This document shows, piece by piece, positions 1-13,011 of a stretch of DNA of 64,000 bases. A program made the translations under genes and the position numbers. Location of the stretch: assembly GCA_002189035.1 (NCBI GenBank), contig NEEC01000092.1, positions 23,036-87,035 on the forward strand. The letters run 5' to 3'. A model generated the notes under the pieces. That model worked only from the letters and a program-made list of their open reading frames with translations. It had not been told where the DNA came from and searched no databases. The first letter of the stretch is position 1. Each line of letters begins with the position of its first letter. The stretch is from Utricularia gibba. Its lineage: Eukaryota > Streptophyta > Magnoliopsida > Lamiales > Lentibulariaceae.

Positions 1-3000
1 AAGAATGCGATTGAGAAAGCCATTTTGGGTGCTCATGACATCCTAACTTCAATAAATGCATTACGATTTCGTCGAGTAGGACCTGATGTGGCAAAGGAGT
101 CTGACCGAACCTTGGGTCTGAACGAAGTTCCCAACGACATCACCCGCCGAAAAACGACAAGCTTTTCCTTGAGAAACCATGTAGGCAGCCTATTAAAACC
201 CAACGTTAATAAATGCATCACGTTTTTTGCGGAGCTACAAATGACTATGGGCCGAGCCCGACTCGACCTTTTGCCGATACCGTGCCCCACTAGAGCGCCT
301 CCTCAAATACAAAGCATGCGATTGAGAAAACCATTTTGGGTGCTCATGAAATCCTAACTTCAATAACTGCATCACGATTTTCGTCGAGTAGGACCCGATG
401 TGGCAAAGGAGTCAGACCGAACCTTGGGTCAGAACGAAGTTCCAAAAGACATCACCGCCAAAAACGACAAGCTTTTCCTTGAGAAACCATTGAGGCGGCC
501 TATTAAAACCAACCGTTAATAAATGCATCAAGTTTTTTGCCGAGCTACAAATGACTATGGGCCCGAGCTCGACTCGACCTCCTGCTCGATACCGTTGCCC
601 CACGAGAGTGCCTATCAAATATAAAGCATGCGGTTGAGAAAACATTTTGGGTGCTCATGATATCCTAACTTCAATAACTGCATCACGATTTTCGTCGAGT
701 AGGACCGATGGCAAAGGAGTCAGACAGAACCTTGGGTCTGAACGAAGTTCCCAACGACATCACCGCCGAAAAACGACAAGCTTTTCTTTGAGAAACCCAT
801 TGAGGCGGCCTATTAAAACCAACCGTTAATAAATGCATCAAGTTTTTTGCCGAGCTACAAATGACTATGGCCCGAGCTCGACTCGACCTCCTGCTCGATA
901 CCGTTGCCCCACGAGAGTGCCTTATCAAATAAAGCATGCGATTGAGAAAACCATTTTGGGTGCTCATGACATCCTAACTTCAATAAATGCATCACGATTT
1001 CGTCGAGTAGGACCGATGTGGCAAAGGAGTCAGACCGAACCTTGGGTCTGAACGAAGTTCCCAACGACATCACCCGCGAAAAACGACAAGCTTTTCCTTG
1101 AGAAACCATGTAGGCAGCCTATTAAAACCAACGTTAATAAATGCATCAAGTTTTTTGCGGAGCTACAAATGACTATGGGCCCGAGCCCGACTCGACCTTT
1201 TGCCGATACCGTTGCCCCACGAGAGCGCCTTATCAAATATAAAGCATGCGATTGAGAAAACCATTTTGGGTGCTCATGAAATCCTAACTTCAATAACTGC
1301 ATTACGATTTTCGTCGAGTAGGACCTGATGTGGCAAAGGAGTCAGACAGAACCTTGGGTCTGAACGAAGTTCCCAACGACATCACCCGCCAAAAACGACA
1401 AGCTTTTCCTTGAGAAACCCATTGAGGCGGCCTATTAAAACCAACGTTAATAAATGCATCAAGTTTTTTGCCGAGCTACAAATGACTATGGGCCGAGCTC
1501 GACTCGACCTCCTGCTCGATACCGTGCCCACGAGAGTGCCTTATCAAATATAAAGAATGCGATTGAGAAAACATTTTGGGTGCTCATGACATCCTAACTT
1601 CAATAACTGCATTACGATTTCGTCGAGTAGGACCTGATGTGGCAAAGGAGTCTGACCGAACCTTGGGTCTGAACGAAGTTCACAACGACATCACCCGCCG
1701 AAAAACGACAAGCTTTTCCTTGAGAAACCATGTAGGCAGCCTATTAAAACCAACGTTAATAAATGCATCAAGTTTTTTGCGGAGCTACAAATGACTATGG
1801 GACCGAGCCCGACTCGACCTTTTGCCGATACCGTGCCCACTAGAGCGCCTCCTCAAATACAAAGCATGCGATTGAGAAACCATTTTGGGTGCTCATGAAA
1901 TCCTAACTTCAATAACTGCATCGATTTTCGTCGAGTAGGACCGATGTGGCAAAGGAGTCAGACAGAACCTTGGGTCTGAACGAAGTTCCCAACGACATCA
2001 CCGCCAAAAACGACAAGCTTTTCCTTGAGAAACCATTGAGGCGGCCTATTAAAACCAACCGTTATAAATGCATCAAGTTTTTTGCCGAGCTACAAATGAC
2101 TATGGGCCCGAGCTCGACTCGACCTCCTGCTCGATACCGTTGCCCCACGAGAGTGCCTTATCAAATATAAAGCATGCGATTGAGAAAACCATTTTGGGTG
2201 CTCATGACATCCTAACTTCAATAAATGCATTACGATTTTCGTCGAGTAGGACCTGATGTGGCAAAGGAGTCAGACCGAACCTTGGGTCTGAACGAAGTTC
2301 CCAACGACATCACCCGCCGAAAAACGACAAGCTTTTCCTTGAGAAACCATGTAGGCAGCCTATTAAAACCAACGTTAATAAATGCATCACGTTTTTTGCG
2401 GAGCTACAAATGACTATGGGACCGAGCCCGACTCGACCTTTTGCCCGATACCGTGCCCCACTAGAGCGCCTCCTCAAATACAAAGCATGCGATTGAGAAA
2501 ACCATTTTGGGTGCTCATGAAATCCTAACTTCAATAACTGCATCACGATTTCGTCGAGTAGGACCGATGTGGCAAAGGAGTCAGACAGAACCTTGGGTCT
2601 GAACGAAGTTCCCAACGACATCACCCGCCGAAAAACGACAAGCTTTTCCTTGAGAAACCATTGAGGCGGCCTATTAAAACCAACCGTTAATAAATGCATC
2701 AAGTTTTTTGCCGAGCTACAAATGACTATGGGCCCGAGCTCGACTCGACCTCCTGCTCGATACCGCCCCACGAGAGTGCCTTATCAAATATAAAGAATGC
2801 GATTGAGAAAACATTTTGGGTGCTCATGACATCCTAACTTCAATAAATGCATTACGATTTTCGTCGAGTAGGACCTGATGTGGCAAAGGAGTCTGACCGA
2901 ACCTTGGGTCTGAACGAAGTTCACAACGACATCACCCGCCGAAAAACGACAAGCTTTTCCTTGAGAAACCATGTAGGCAGCCTATTAAAACCCAACGTTA

Positions 3001-4880
3001 GTAAATGCATCACGTTTTTTGCGGAGCTACAAATGAGTATGGGACCGAGCCCGACTCGACCTTTTGCCGATACCGTGCCCCACTAGAGCGCCTCCTCAAA
3101 TACAAAGCATGCGATTGAGAAAACCATTTTGGGTGCTCATGAAATCCTAACTTCAATAACTGCATCACGATTTTCGTCGAGTAGGACCGATGTGGCAAAG
3201 GAGTCAGACAGAACCTTGGGTCTGAACGAAGTTCCCAACGACATCACCCGCCGAAAAACGACAAGCTTTTCCTTGAGAAACCATTGAGGCGGCCTATTAA
3301 AACCAACCGTTAATAAATGCATCAAGTTTTTTGCCGAGCTACAAATGACTATGGGCCCGAGCTCGACTCGACCTCCTGCTCGATACCGTTGCCCCACGAG
3401 AGTGCCTTATCAAATATAAAAGATGCGATTGAGAAAACCATTTTGGGTGCTCATGACATCCTAACTTCAATAAATGCATTACGATTTCGTCGAGTAGGAC
3501 CTGATGTGGCAAAGGAGTCTGACCGAACCTTGGGTCTGAACGAAGTTCCCAACGACATCACCCGCCGAAAAACGACAAGCTTTTCCTTGAGAAACCATGT
3601 AGGCAGCCTATTAAAACCCAACGTTAGTAAATGCATCACGTTTTTTGCGGAGCTACAAATGAGTATGGGACCGAGCCCGACTCGACCTTTTGTCCGATAC
3701 CGTGCCCCACTAGAGCGCCTCCTCAAATACAAAGCATGCGATTGAGAAAACCATTTTGGGTGCTCATGAAATCCTAACTTCAATAACTGCATCACGATTT
3801 TCGTCGAGTAGGACCCGATGTGGCAAAGGAGTCAGACAGAACCTTGGGTCTGAACGAAGTTCCCAACGACATCACCGCCAAAAACGACAAGCTTTTCCTT
3901 GAGAAACCATTGAGGCAGCCTATTAAAACCAACCGTTAATAAATGCATCAAGTTTTTTGCCGAGCTACAAATGACTATGGGCCCGAGCTCGACTCGACCT
4001 CCTGCTCGATACCGTTGCCCCACGAGAGTGCCTTATCAAATATAAAGAATGCGATTGAGAAAACCATTTTGGGTGCTCATGACATCCTAACTTCAATAAA
4101 TGCATTCGATTTCGTCGAGTAGGACCGATGTGGCAAAGGAGTCTGACCGAACCTTGGGTCTGAACGAAGTTCCCAACGACATCACCCGCCGAAAAACGAC
4201 AAGCTTTTCCTTGAGAAACCATGTAGGCAGCCTATTAAAACCAACGTTAATAAATGCATCATTTTTTGCGGAGCTACAAATTATGGGCCGAGCCGACTCG
4301 ACCTTTTGCCGATACCGTGCCCCACGAGAGCGCCTCCTCAAATATAAAGCATGCGATTGAGAAAACCATTTTGGGTGCTCATGAATCCTAACTTCAATAA
4401 CTGCATCACGATTTCGTCGAGTAGGACCGATGTGGCAAAGGAGTCAGACAGAACCTTGGGTCTGAACGAAGTTCCCAACGACATCACCGCCAAAAACGAC
4501 AAGCTTTTCCTTGAGAAACCATTGAGGCGGCCTATTAAAACCAACGTTAATAAATGCATCAAGTTTTTTGCCGAGCTACAAATGACTATGGGCCCGAGCT
4601 CGACTCGACCTCCTGCTCGATACCGTTGCCCCACGAGAGTGCCTTATCAAATATAAAGCATGCGGTTGAGAAAACCATTTTGGGTGCTCATGAATCCTAA
4701 CTTCAATAAATGCATTACGATTTCGTCGAGTAGGACCTGATGTGGCAAAGGAGTCTGACCGAACCTTGGGTCTGAACGAAGTTCCAACGACATCACCCGC
4801 CGAAAAACGACAAGCTTTTCCTTGAGAAACCATGTAGGCAGCCTATTAAAACCCAACGTTAGTAAATGCATCACGTTTTT
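1..4880 (+). repeat. Domain 1: dimeric higher-order repeat (a-b), ~620 bp
   Basis: a-like and b/c-like monomers alternate. a-like copies start at 4, 935, 1556, 2173, 2796, 3422, 4048 and 4659. The five steps from 1556 to 4659 are 617, 623, 626, 626 and 611 bp, and 935 to 1556 is 621 bp. The alternation slips once near the left end, where 315 and 627 are both b/c-like. The a copies here mostly carry the CGATTTCG form rather than CGATTATCG. The intervening copies are a b/c blend: GAAATCC with CCCGATG or CCGATG, without the CCAGATTTGG and CCATGGGTC words of typical b monomers further right. The domain ends inside an a copy at about 4880. Confidence 0.88.
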
Positions 4881-5148
4881 TTTTCTAGAACATCAATCAC
4901 TTTTTCCTTGAGTATATTAAAACCAACGGGAGCTACGAGGGCCGACTCGACCGACCTTGCTTGCCCCACGAGAGTATCCATGTTGCCCCATGAATCCTAA
5001 CTTCAATAACTGCATCACGATTTTCGTCGAGTAGGACTGTGGCCTTGGGTCAAATACAACGAGCCGATGCCATTGAGGGCCTATTAAAACCAACGTTAAT
5101 AAATGCATCAAACCAAATTTTCGGGTCGCCGTCATGATCAATATAAAG
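4875..5148 (+). repeat. Abrupt left boundary of the disordered stretch
   Basis: The a monomer starting at 4659 is normal up to GCATCACG, then the T6 tract runs into nine or so T and the words TCTAGAACATCAATCAC and AGTATATTAAAACC, which do not continue the monomer. From there to 5148, short correct monomer words appear out of order. ACGAGGGCCGACTCGACCG comes before CATGAATCCTAACTTC, followed by pieces of the 3' half and the unfamiliar AATTTTCGGGTCGCCGTC near 5117. TCTAGAACATC and GGGTCGCCGTC are among the very few strings in the window that I cannot match to the monomer. Confidence 0.7.
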
Positions 5149-6479
5149 ATGCGGTTGAGAAAACCATTTTGGGTGCTCATGATAACTGCATTACGATTTT
5201 CGTCGAGTAGGACCCGGAGTGTGGCTGAACGAGGACATCACCCGCGAAAAACGACAAGCTTTTCCTTGAGAAACCATGTAGGCAGCCTATTAAAACCAAC
5301 GTTAATAAATGCATCAAGTTTTTTGCGGAGCTACAAATGACTATGGACCGAAGTTCAAAAGACAAATCATGCCCGCCCCTAACTTCAAAACGACACGAGC
5401 TTTTCCTTGGGTCTGAACGAAAAACGACATCACCGCCCAAAACGAAGCTTTTCCTTGAGAAACCCATTGCGGCCTATTAAAACCAACCGTTAATAAATGC
5501 ATCAAGTTTTTGCCGAGCTACAAATGACTATGGGCCCGAGCTCGACTCGACCTCCTGCTCGATACCGTTGCCCCACGAGAGTGAATGCTTATCTCAAATA
5601 ACTAAAGCATGCGTCGAGTTGGCAAAGGAGTCAGACCGAACCTTGGGTCTGAACGAAGTTTTGAGGTAGCTATTAAAACCCAACGTTAGTAAATGATACG
5701 TTTTTTGCCTAACTTCCGAGCCCGACTCGACCTTTTGCCGACCGTGCCCCATCACATGATTTTCGTCCTAACTTCAATAACTGCATCACGATTTTCGTCG
5801 AGTAGGACCCGATGTGGCAAAGGAGTCAGACCGAGAGACCTTGAGGAGGCGGCCTATTAAAACCAACGTTAATAAATGCATCAAGTTTTTTGCCGAGCTA
5901 CAAATGACTATGGGCCGAGCTCGACTCGACCTCCTGCTCGATACCGTTGCCCCACGAGAGTGCCTATCAAATATAAAGCATGCGGTTGAGAAAACCATTT
6001 TGGGTGCTCATGATATCCTAACTTCAATAACTGCATCACGATTTTCGTCGAGTAGGACCGAAACCATTGAAAGGAGCCTAGACATTGAACCTAACCAACC
6101 GTTAATGAACGAAGTCAACGTTTTTCACCGAGCGCCGAAAAACGACAATATTTTCCTTGAGAAACCGACTTCCTGAGGCGCCTATTAAAACCAACGTTGC
6201 GTTACGAAAGTGCATCATAGTTTTTATAAAGCATGCGGTTGAGAAAACCATTTTGGGTGCTCATGAATCCTAACTTCAATAAATCTATGGGCCGATTTCT
6301 CGACTCGTCCTGAGGACGATACCGTTGCCCCGCGAGAGTCAGACCGATACCTTGGGTATAAAGAATGATTGAGAAAACCCGATTTCACCCGGGTCCGAAA
6401 AACGACATGCTTTTCCTTGAGAAACCATTGTAGGCATTACGATAATCGTCGACCCAGTTACCTGCATGCACAAAGCGAG

Positions 6480-7105
6480 TCGAGCCGAACAACTTGGGTC
6501 AGAACGAAGTTCCAACGACATCACCCGCAAAAACGACAAGCTTTTCCTTGAGAAACCATGAGGCGGCCTATTAAAACCAACGTTAATAAATGCATCAAGT
6601 TTTTTGCGAGCTACAAATGACTATGGGCCCGAGCTGACTCGACCTTTGCCGATACCGTGCCCCACGAGAGTGCCTTATCAAATACAAGCATGCGGTTGAG
6701 AAAACCATTTTGGGTGCTCATGAATCCTAACTTCAATAACTGCATCACGATTTTCGTCGAGTAGGACCGATGTGGCAAAAGTCAGACCGAACCTTGGGTC
6801 CGAACGAAGTTCCCAACGACATCACCCGCCAAAACGACAAGCTTTTCCTTGAGAAACCATGTAGGCGCCTATTAAAACCAACGTTAATAAATGCATCAAG
6901 TTTTTTGCCGAGCTACAAATGACTATGGGCCCGAGCTCGACTCGACCTCCTGCTCGATACCGTTGCCCCACGAGAGTGCCTTATCAAATATAAAGCATGC
7001 GGTTGAGAAAACCATTTTGGGTGCTCATGAATCCTAACTTCAATAACTGCATCACGATTTTCGTCGAGTAGGACCGATGTGGCAAAGGAGTCAGACCGAA
7101 CCTTG
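6480..7105 (+). repeat. Best-preserved island within the disordered domain
   Basis: About two monomers read almost normally here. They have GAATCC rather than GATATCC, CCGATGTGG, GTCAGACCG and CATGAGGCGGCC or CATGTAGGCGCC junctions. They resemble the c/d-like copies of domain 3 more than the a-b dimers of domain 1, so the island belongs with sequence to its right. It loses register at about 7105, where GGGTCTTTCAGGTCTCACC appears. Confidence 0.7.
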
Positions 7106-7705
7106 GGTCTTTCAGGTCTCACCCGAAGAAAAACGACATCACCTTGAGAAACCATGCCAAAAACGCAGCCTATTTCCCAACCTTGAGAAAACCCATTGAG
7201 GTTTTTTGCGTAGCTACAAATGACTATGGGACCGAGCCCGACTCGACCTTTTGCCGATACCGTGCCCCACTAGAGCGCCTCCTCAAATATAAAGCATGCG
7301 ATTGAGAAAACCATTTTGGGTGCTCATGAATCCTAACTTCAATAACTGCATCACGATTTTCGTCGAGTAGGACCCATGTGGCAAAGGGGCCGAGACAGAA
7401 CCTTGGGTCTGACCGAAGACCTTGCCGATACAACGATCAAATCATGCGGTTGAGAAAACCGCCATGAAAACTTCAATAACTGCATCACGATTTTCGTCGA
7501 GTAGGACCCGATGTGGCAAAGGAGTCAGACAGAACCTTGGGTCCGAACGAAACCGATTGAGAAAACCATTGCGGCCTATTAAAACCAACCGTTAATAAAT
7601 GCATCAAGTTTTTTGCCGAGCTACAAATGACTATGGGCCCGAGCTCGACTCGACCTCCTGCTCGATACCGTTGCCCCACGAGAGTGCCTTATCAAATATA
7701 AAGCA

Positions 7706-8640
7706 ATGCTCATGATTGATCACGAAGTAACCATTTTGGGTCCGAACGAAGTTCAACGACATCACCCGCCAAAAAACATCCTTGAGAAACTTCAGCCTAT
7801 TAAATGCATTACGATTGGGCCCGAGCTCGACTCGAGCTAGGCCCCACCCTGCATGTTGAGAAAACAATGAGGATTTTCGTCGAGTAGGACCGAACAGACC
7901 GAACCTTGGGTCTTCCAACGAATCGAAGACAAGCTTTTCCTTGAGAAACAAGGCAGCCTACCCAACGTCATCCCGAGCTACGACTAAAACGCTCGACCGT
8001 TGCCCCACGAGAGCTTTTCATGCGGTTGAGAAACCATGTGCTCAGGCAGATTTTCGTCGAGTATTGGCAAAAGTCCGAACAAACGTTAGTAAATGCCATC
8101 AGCCTATTAAAACCAACGTTAATTTCAAGTGCGGCTAGCTACAACTCGATCCTGATACCGTTGCCCCATGCATGCGGTTGAGAAAACCATTTTGGGTGCT
8201 CATGCCTAACGACACGATTTCGACCGATTTTGGGTCCGAAGTTCCCAACGTCACCCGCCCCACTTTTCCTTGAGAGCGCCTCCTCAAATACAAAGCATGG
8301 GCCGAGCCCGACTTTTTTGCCGATAACCGTGCTCCCACTCAGACGCGTCCTCCTCAAATATAAAAAACGCATGCCGAGCTATGAGAAACCATTTTGCGGT
8401 TGACTCATGACATATCCTAGACGTTCAAATAAACTGCTGATTCCACGATCACGATTTTCGTCGAGTAGGACCGAGATTTGGCAAACGCCGAGTCAGACCG
8501 AATTAAAACCATTTTGGGTCATGAACGAACGATTCTCGACAACAGACAGAACCTCACCGCATCACGAAAACGACAAGCTTTTCCTTGAGAAACCATTGAG
8601 GCCCTATTGAGGCGAGCCTGACTTAAAGACCAACGTTGAG
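7706..8640 (+). repeat. Most scrambled segment of the array
   Basis: No complete monomer can be traced for over 900 bases. Fragments such as AACCATTTTGGGT, TTTTCGTCGAGTA, TATTAAAACCAACG and CATGCGGTTGAGAAAACC are intact but come in the wrong order, some at shortened spacing and some repeated within 100 bases (CGATAACCGTG, CGATACCGTTG). Small insertions split known words, as in CATATCCTAGACGTTC near 8412, which corresponds to ATATCCTAACTTC. There is no sign of a gene or of a transposon terminus. Confidence 0.7.
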
Positions 8641-9450
8641 AAACCATTTTGGGTGCTCATGAATCCTAACTTCAATAAATGCATCAATCGTCGAGTAGGA
8701 CCTGTGTTTGCCGAAGCTACAAATGAAAAACTATGGGCCCGAGCTCGACTCGACCTCCTGCTCGATACCGTTGCCCCGAGAGCGCCGATTGATCAGACAT
8801 AACTTCAAAGCATGCGGTATGAGATCAACCGACCATTATTGAGGTGCTCCATGCATCAATCCTAACTTCAATAACTTGCATCACGGAGTTTTCTGTCGAG
8901 TAGGACCGATGTGGCAAAGGAGTCAGACCGAACCTTGGGTCAGAATCCAACGAAGTTCACAACGAACCCATTCACACGCCACAAAAAACGACCTTTTCGA
9001 GAAAACTCGGCCTATTAAAACCTTTTGCATCAAGTTTTTTGCGAGCTACCGTCGACTCGACCTCCTGCTCGATACCGTTGCCCCACGAGAGTGCCTTATC
9101 AAATATAAAGCATGCGGTTGAGAAATTTTTGCTCATGAATCCTAACTTCAATAATGCATCACGATTTTCGTCGAGTAGGACCCGATGTGGCAAAGGAGTC
9201 AGACCGAACCTTGGTCAGAACGAAGTTCCCAACGACATCACCCGCCCAAAAACGACAAGCTTTTCCTTGAGAAACCATGTAGGCGCCTATTAAAACCAAC
9301 GTTAATAAATGCATCAATCCGAGCTAACTTGGGCAGCTCGATAACCGTGCACGAGAGCGCTCACATGCGGTTGAGAAAACCATTTTGGGTGCTCATGAAT
9401 CCTAACTTCAATAACTGAGTAGTAGACCCGAGATTGGCAGAAGGAGACAT

Positions 9451-11768
9451 CAGAAAACGACAAGCTTTTCCTTGAGAAACCATGTAGGCGCCTATTAAAA
9501 CCAACGTTAATAAATGCATCAAGTTTTTTGCCGAGCTACAAATGACTATGGGCCCGACTCGACTCGACCTCCTGCTCGATACCGTTGCCCCACGAGAGTG
9601 CCTTATCAAATATAAAGCATGCGGTTGAGAAAACCATTTTGGGTGCTCATGAATCCTAACTTCAATAACTGCATCACGATTTTCGCGAGTAGGACCCGAT
9701 GTGGCAAAGGAGTCAGACCGAACCTTGGGTCCGAACGAAGTTCACAACGACATCACCCGCCCAAAAACACAAGCTTTTCCTTGAGAAACCATGAGGCAGC
9801 CTATTAAAACCCAACGTTAATAAATGCATCAAGTTTTTTGCCGAGCTACAAATGACTATGGGCCCGAGCTCGACTCGACCTGCTCGATACCGTTGCCCCA
9901 CGAGAGCGCCTTATCAAATATAAAGCATGCGGTTGAGAAAACCATTTTGGGTGCTCATGAATCCTAACTTCAATAACTGCATCACGATTTTCGTCGAGTA
10001 GGACCCGATGTGGCAAAGGAGTCAGACCGAACCTTGGGTCAGAACGAAGTTCACAACGACATCACCCGCCAAAACGACAAGCTTTTCCTTGAGAAAACCA
10101 TTGAGGCGGCCTATTAAAACCAACGTTAATAAATGCATCAAGTTTTTTGCCGAGCTACAAATGACTATGGGCCCGAGCTCGACTCGACCTCCTGCTCGAT
10201 ACCGTTGCCCCACGAGTGCCTTATCAAATATAAAGCATGCGGTTGAGAAAACCATTTTGGGTGCTCATGAATCCTAACTTCAATAACTGCATCACGATTT
10301 TCGTCGAGTAGGACCGATTGGCAAAGGAGTCAGACCGAACCTTGGGTCCGAACGAAGTTCCCAACGACATCACCCGCCCAAAAACGACAAGCTTTTCCTT
10401 GAGAAACCATTAGGCGCCTATTAAAACCAACGTTAATAAATGCATCAATTTTTTGCCGAGCTACAAATGACTATGGGCCCGAGCTCGACTCGACCTCCTG
10501 CTCGATACCGTTGCCCCACGAGAGCCTTATCAAATATAAAGCATGCGGTTGAGAAAACCATTTTGGGTGCTCATGAATCCTAACTTCAATAACTGCATCA
10601 CGATTTTCGTCGAGTAGGACCGATGTGGCAAAGGAGTCGACCGAACCTTGGTCAGAACGAAGTTCCAACGACATCACCGCCCAAAAACGACAAGCTTTTC
10701 CTTGAGAAACCATGAGGCAGCCTATTAAAACCAACGTTAATAAATGCATCAAGTTTTTTGCCGAGCTACAAATGACTATGGCCCGAGCCGACTCGACCTT
10801 TGCCGATACCGTGCCCCACGAGAGCGCCTATCAAATATAAAGCATGCGGTTGAGAAAACCATTTTGGGTGCTCATGAATCCTAACTTCAATAACTGCATC
10901 ACGATTTTCGTCGAGTAGGACCCGATTGGCAAAGGAGTGACAGAACCTTGGGTCGAACGAAGTTCCCAACGACATCACCGCCCAAAACGACAAGCTTTTC
11001 CTTGAGAAACCATTGAGGCGCCTATAAAACAACGTTAATAAATGCATCAAGTTTTTTGCCGAGCTACAAATGACTATGGGCCGAGCTCGACTCGACCTCC
11101 TGCTCGATACCGTTGCCCCACGAGAGCGCCTTATCAAATATAAAGCATGCGGTTGAGAAAACCATTTTGGGTGCTCATGATATCCTAACTTCAATAACTG
11201 CATCACGATTTTCGTCGAGTAGGACCCGATGTGGCAAAGGAGTCAGACCGAACCTTGGGTCCGAACGAAGTTCCAACGACATCACCCGCCCAAAAACGAC
11301 AAGCTTTTCCTTGAGAAACCATGTAGGCAGCCTATTAAAACCAACGTTAATAAATGCATCAAGTTTTTTGCCGAGCTACAAATGACTATGGGCCCGAGCT
11401 CGACTCGACCTCCTGCTCGATACCGTTGCCCCACGAGAGCGCCTTATCAAATATAAAGCATGCGGTTGAGAAAACCATTTTGGGTGCTCATGAATCCTAA
11501 CTTCAATAACTGCATCACGATTTTCGTCGAGTAGGACCCGATGTGGCAAAGGAGTCAGACCGAACCTTGGGTCCGAACGAAGTTCAAACGACATCACCCG
11601 CCCAAAAACGACAAGCTTTTCCTTGAGAAACATGTAGGCAGCCTATAAAACCAACGTTAATAAATGCATCAATTTTTTTGCCGAGCTACAAATGACTATG
11701 GGCCCGAGCTCGACTCGACCTCCTGCTCGATACCGTTGCCCCACGAGAGTGCCTTATCAAATATAAAG
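9451..11768 (+). repeat. Domain 3: near-uniform monomers without higher-order structure
   Basis: Regular spacing resumes after a deletion at about 9418-9450. Seven successive copies start at 9618, 9926, 10236, 10542, 10843, 11146 and 11459. All are c/d-like with AACTGCATCACG and mostly GAATCC (one less base than GATATCC). GTCAGACCG replaces GTCAGACAG in most, and the junction word varies between CATGTAGGCAGCC, CATGAGGCAGCC and CATTGAGGCGCC. I see no repeating order of variants. Copies at 10542 and 10843 are short (301 and 303 bp) because of several one-base losses. Confidence 0.8.
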
Positions 11769-12704
11769 CATGCGGTTGAGAAAACCATTTTGGGTGCTCA
11801 TGACATCCTAACTTCAATAAATGCATTACGATTATCGTCGAGTAGGACCTGATGTGGCAAAGGAGTCTGACCGAACCTTGGGTCAGAACGAAGTTCCCAA
11901 CGACATCACCCGCCGAAAAACGACAAGCTTTTCCTTGAGAAACCATGTAGGCAGCCTATTAAAACCAACGTTAATAAATGCATCAATTTTTTGCGAGCTA
12001 CAAATGACTATGGGCCCGAGCTCGACTCGACCTCCTGCTCGATACCGTTGCCCCACGAGAGCGCCTCCTCAAATATAAAGCATGCGGTTGAGAAAACCAT
12101 TTTGGGTGCTCATGACATCCTAACTTCAATAAATGCATTACGATTATCGTCGAGTAGGACCTGATGTGGCAAAGGAGTCTGACCGAACCTTGGGTCTGAA
12201 CGAAGTTCCCAACGACATCACCCGCCGAAAAACGACAAGCTTTTCCTTGAGAAACCATGTAGGCAGCCTTTAAAACCCAACGTTAATAAATGCATCACGT
12301 TTTTTGCGGAGCTACAAATGGGGACCGAGCCCGACTCGACCTTTTGCCCGATACCGTGCCCCACTAGAGCGCCTCCTCAAATACAAAGCATGCGATTGAG
12401 AAAACCATTTTGGGTGCTCATGAAATCCTAACTTCAATAACTGCATCACGATTTTCGTCGAGTAGGACCAGATTTGGCAAAGGAGACAGACCGAACCATG
12501 GGTCAGAACGAAGTTCACAACGACATCACTCGCCCAAAAACGACAAGCTTTTCCTTGAGAAAACCATTGAGGCGGCCTATTAAAACCAACCGTTAATAAA
12601 TGCATCAAGTTTTTTGCCGAGCTACAAATGACTATGGGCCCGAGCTCGACTCGACCTCCTGCTCGATACCGTTGCCCCACGAGAGTGCCTTATCAAATAT
12701 AAAG
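11769..12704 (+). repeat. Entry block of the complex domain: a, a, b monomers
   Basis: Copies at 11769 and 12081 carry the a words AAATGCATTACGATTATCG and CCTGATG. The first keeps a c-like 3' half (GGGCCCGAGCTC, CCTCCTGCTC); the second has the a 3' half but lacks six bases in ACAAATGACTATGGG. The copy at 12389 is a full b monomer of 316 bp with CCAGATTTGG and CCATGGGTC. This is the first typical b monomer in the window. Confidence 0.8.
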
Positions 12705-13011
12705 CATGCGGTTGAGAAAACCATTTTGGGTGCTCATGATATCCTAACTTCAATAACTTCATCACGATTTTCGTCGAGTAGGACCCGATGTGGCAAGGAG
12801 TCAGACAGAACCTTGGGTCCGAACGAAGTTCCCAACGACATCACCCCCAAAAACGACAGCTTTTCCTTGAGAAACATGTAGGCAGCCTAAAGCCGAACGT
12901 TAATAAATGCATCAATTTTTTTGCCGAGCTACAAATGACTATGGGCCCGACCTCGACTCGACCTCCTGCTCGATACCGTTGCCCCACGAGAGCGCCTTAT
13001 CAAATATAAAG

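Larger units (their letters stand above)
4881..9450 (+). repeat. Domain 2: disordered satellite, shuffled monomer fragments
   Basis: Vocabulary is almost entirely monomer-derived, but order and spacing are broken. Words of 8-25 bases are intact while their neighbours are wrong. Near-normal monomer pieces survive at about 5455-5580, 5757-6060, 6480-7105, 7210-7370, 7475-7705, 8640-8780 and 9050-9310. Between them the text is short, permuted, duplicated or partly deleted. Ordinary mutation would scatter base changes inside words, whereas here words are preserved and reordered. Two readings remain: a real, heavily rearranged edge between two higher-order-repeat domains, or a region of poor assembly consensus. 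The sequence alone does not decide. Confidence 0.75.

Noticed and set aside
4881-9450. A transposon or gene inserted in the disordered stretch
   Set aside because: No terminal inverted or long direct repeats, target duplication or coherent foreign sequence; nearly every word traces back to the satellite monomer.
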